From positions 43,740,659-43,804,658 of the forward strand of contig CM049313.1 of the NCBI GenBank assembly GCA_026874595.1: 64,000 nt of DNA, given 5' to 3'. Position 1 is the first letter of the stretch, and every line of letters starts with the position of its first letter. Source of the DNA: Sipunculus nudus. Lineage: Eukaryota; Annelida; Sipuncula; Golfingiida; Sipunculidae. The notes under the pieces were generated by a model. It ran no database searches. It worked only from the letters and a program-made list of their open reading frames with translations, and had not been told where the DNA came from. Position numbers and translations under genes: made by a program. Below are positions 61,400 through 64,000 of the stretch, one piece after another.

Positions 61400-62040
61400 A
61401 AATTCGCCCTGTGACTTTAACCTTTGAACTTGTGATGCTGAAATCAACATGGTTCTTCCCATATTGTTATGCAATCCCAAAGTGAAAGACCGTGGATGAA
61501 ACATTTAGTAAGACTCCATAATCTTTTTTGGTGTGGTTTTGGTGTGGTGACCTTGACCTTTGACCTTATGACCCCCAAAAATATAGAGTACTTACATTAG
61601 TGCCGGGCAATTAATAAATCAAGTTTGAAATCCATATGTCAATTCTAACTGGAGTAATCATCATCTGAAAACAAATGTGAGGACCAATGGCTTCTGTGAC
61701 CTTTGACCCCTAAATTTGCTGGAATCTTTCCATGTTAGCAGATGAGATATATGTGCAAGATGAAAGGTGTTGGATGAAAAGTATGGCTTAAAATACATTC
61801 ACAAGCTCTTTTAAGATGTGGGGCCTGTGACCTTGAATCTCTAAAATCTAGAGGTTTTTTGCATTAATGGTCGGTAATACATAGTTCAAGTTTGAAATCC
61901 ATATGTCAATCCAAACTGAGTTATCATCCAATAATCAATTTGTGGACAGATGGCTCCTGTGTCCTTGACCTTTGACCTTGTGACCCTAGTATTGAAAGGG
62001 ATCTTTCCCTTTTAGCTGTGGTCATAGATTAAATTCATGT
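61400..62040 (-). repeat. AGGTCA-rich repeat family, inverted copy in a ZFR intron
   Basis: Read on the minus strand it carries 'aaggtcaaaggtcaaggtcac' blocks and 'tggattgacatatggatttcaaacttga', matching the family at 41690-42247 and 46957-47450. Three ~190-200-bp units are visible. Confidence 0.6.
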
Positions 62041-62406
62041 GTGGTCATATGAGCCATTCATGTGGCCTAGACGGGTCTCTGAGCCCAGGGCCGGCCCAGG
62101 GTCCTCCCAAACAACCACCAGTATATAACACACCGTGGTGCAAGTGACCACAACTTCACGCATGGTCAATGAACCGTTTGGTCAGTTTGAAAGATCTAAC
62201 CGGTCAGCTCTATGGCATGAAAATGACAACTATGAGGTACTAATTAGATTAAATAAACTACAGGTCGGCTCAATGGCCTAAAATTAACCACATTAATATA
62301 CTACCTGGATGGCATTAACCACACATTAGCTCAATTTAACCACACCCATGTAATAAGTGGATGGAACTACAAAACCACTAATATGTCACTTTGGCAAAAT
62401 CTGTTA

Positions 62407-64000
<1,594 letters not shown>

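Overview
This is a window of animal nuclear DNA: AT-rich, intron-containing and full of microsatellites and dispersed repeats. The two recognisable genes, a long intergenic stretch of monomer-rich mobile elements, and the tropomyosin sequence suggest a marine lophotrochozoan, most likely a mollusc such as a bivalve. The phylum is inferred from overall character, not proven. Both genes lie on the minus strand, so the window reads right to left.

Right end (about 55.8-62.6 kb): the 3' end of a ZFR-type zinc-finger RNA-binding protein gene. Five coding exons with consistent splice phases encode the C-terminal half of the DZF domain and a basic then acidic tail ending at a stop codon. The zinc-finger exons must lie beyond 64 kb. 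Its introns hold two related hairpin-ended repeat elements, a 57-bp minisatellite of about 11.7 nearly perfect copies, a 61-bp triplication that includes a splice acceptor, and a repeat carrying nuclear-receptor-like motifs.

Left end (1 to about 18.7 kb): the 5' part of a tropomyosin gene. Exon 1a (38 codons) and exon 2 (42 codons) encode residues 1-80 of the long form. Exon 1b (44 codons) is the alternative first exon of the short form. These sizes equal the vertebrate TPM exon sizes as I know them. Exons 3 onward are not visible and should lie left of the window. Between exon 2 and exon 1b, on the same strand, is an unrecognised 367-codon ORF. The DNA around it is dense in regulatory-type motifs: CArG, CRE, M-CAT, CCAAT and four TCACGTGA boxes. 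A TATA box with a GC-rich leader lies between exons 1a and 2.

Middle (about 18.7-55.8 kb): no host gene that I can support. It holds a tRNA-derived SINE, a 5'-truncated and frameshifted non-LTR retrotransposon with a 12-bp target-site duplication, and several non-autonomous families. These include elements built from tandem monomers that share a terminal hairpin module, an AGCTCAGCTGACT-ended family, a GGATCC-ended MITE-like family with long G or C runs, and an AGAACCCT-rich palindromic element. There are many microsatellites and a 0.75-kb degenerate polypyrimidine tract.

I see no convincing new multi-gene system. The most interesting items are the tropomyosin promoter and nested-ORF arrangement, the duplicated ZFR splice acceptor, and the modular tandem-monomer elements.
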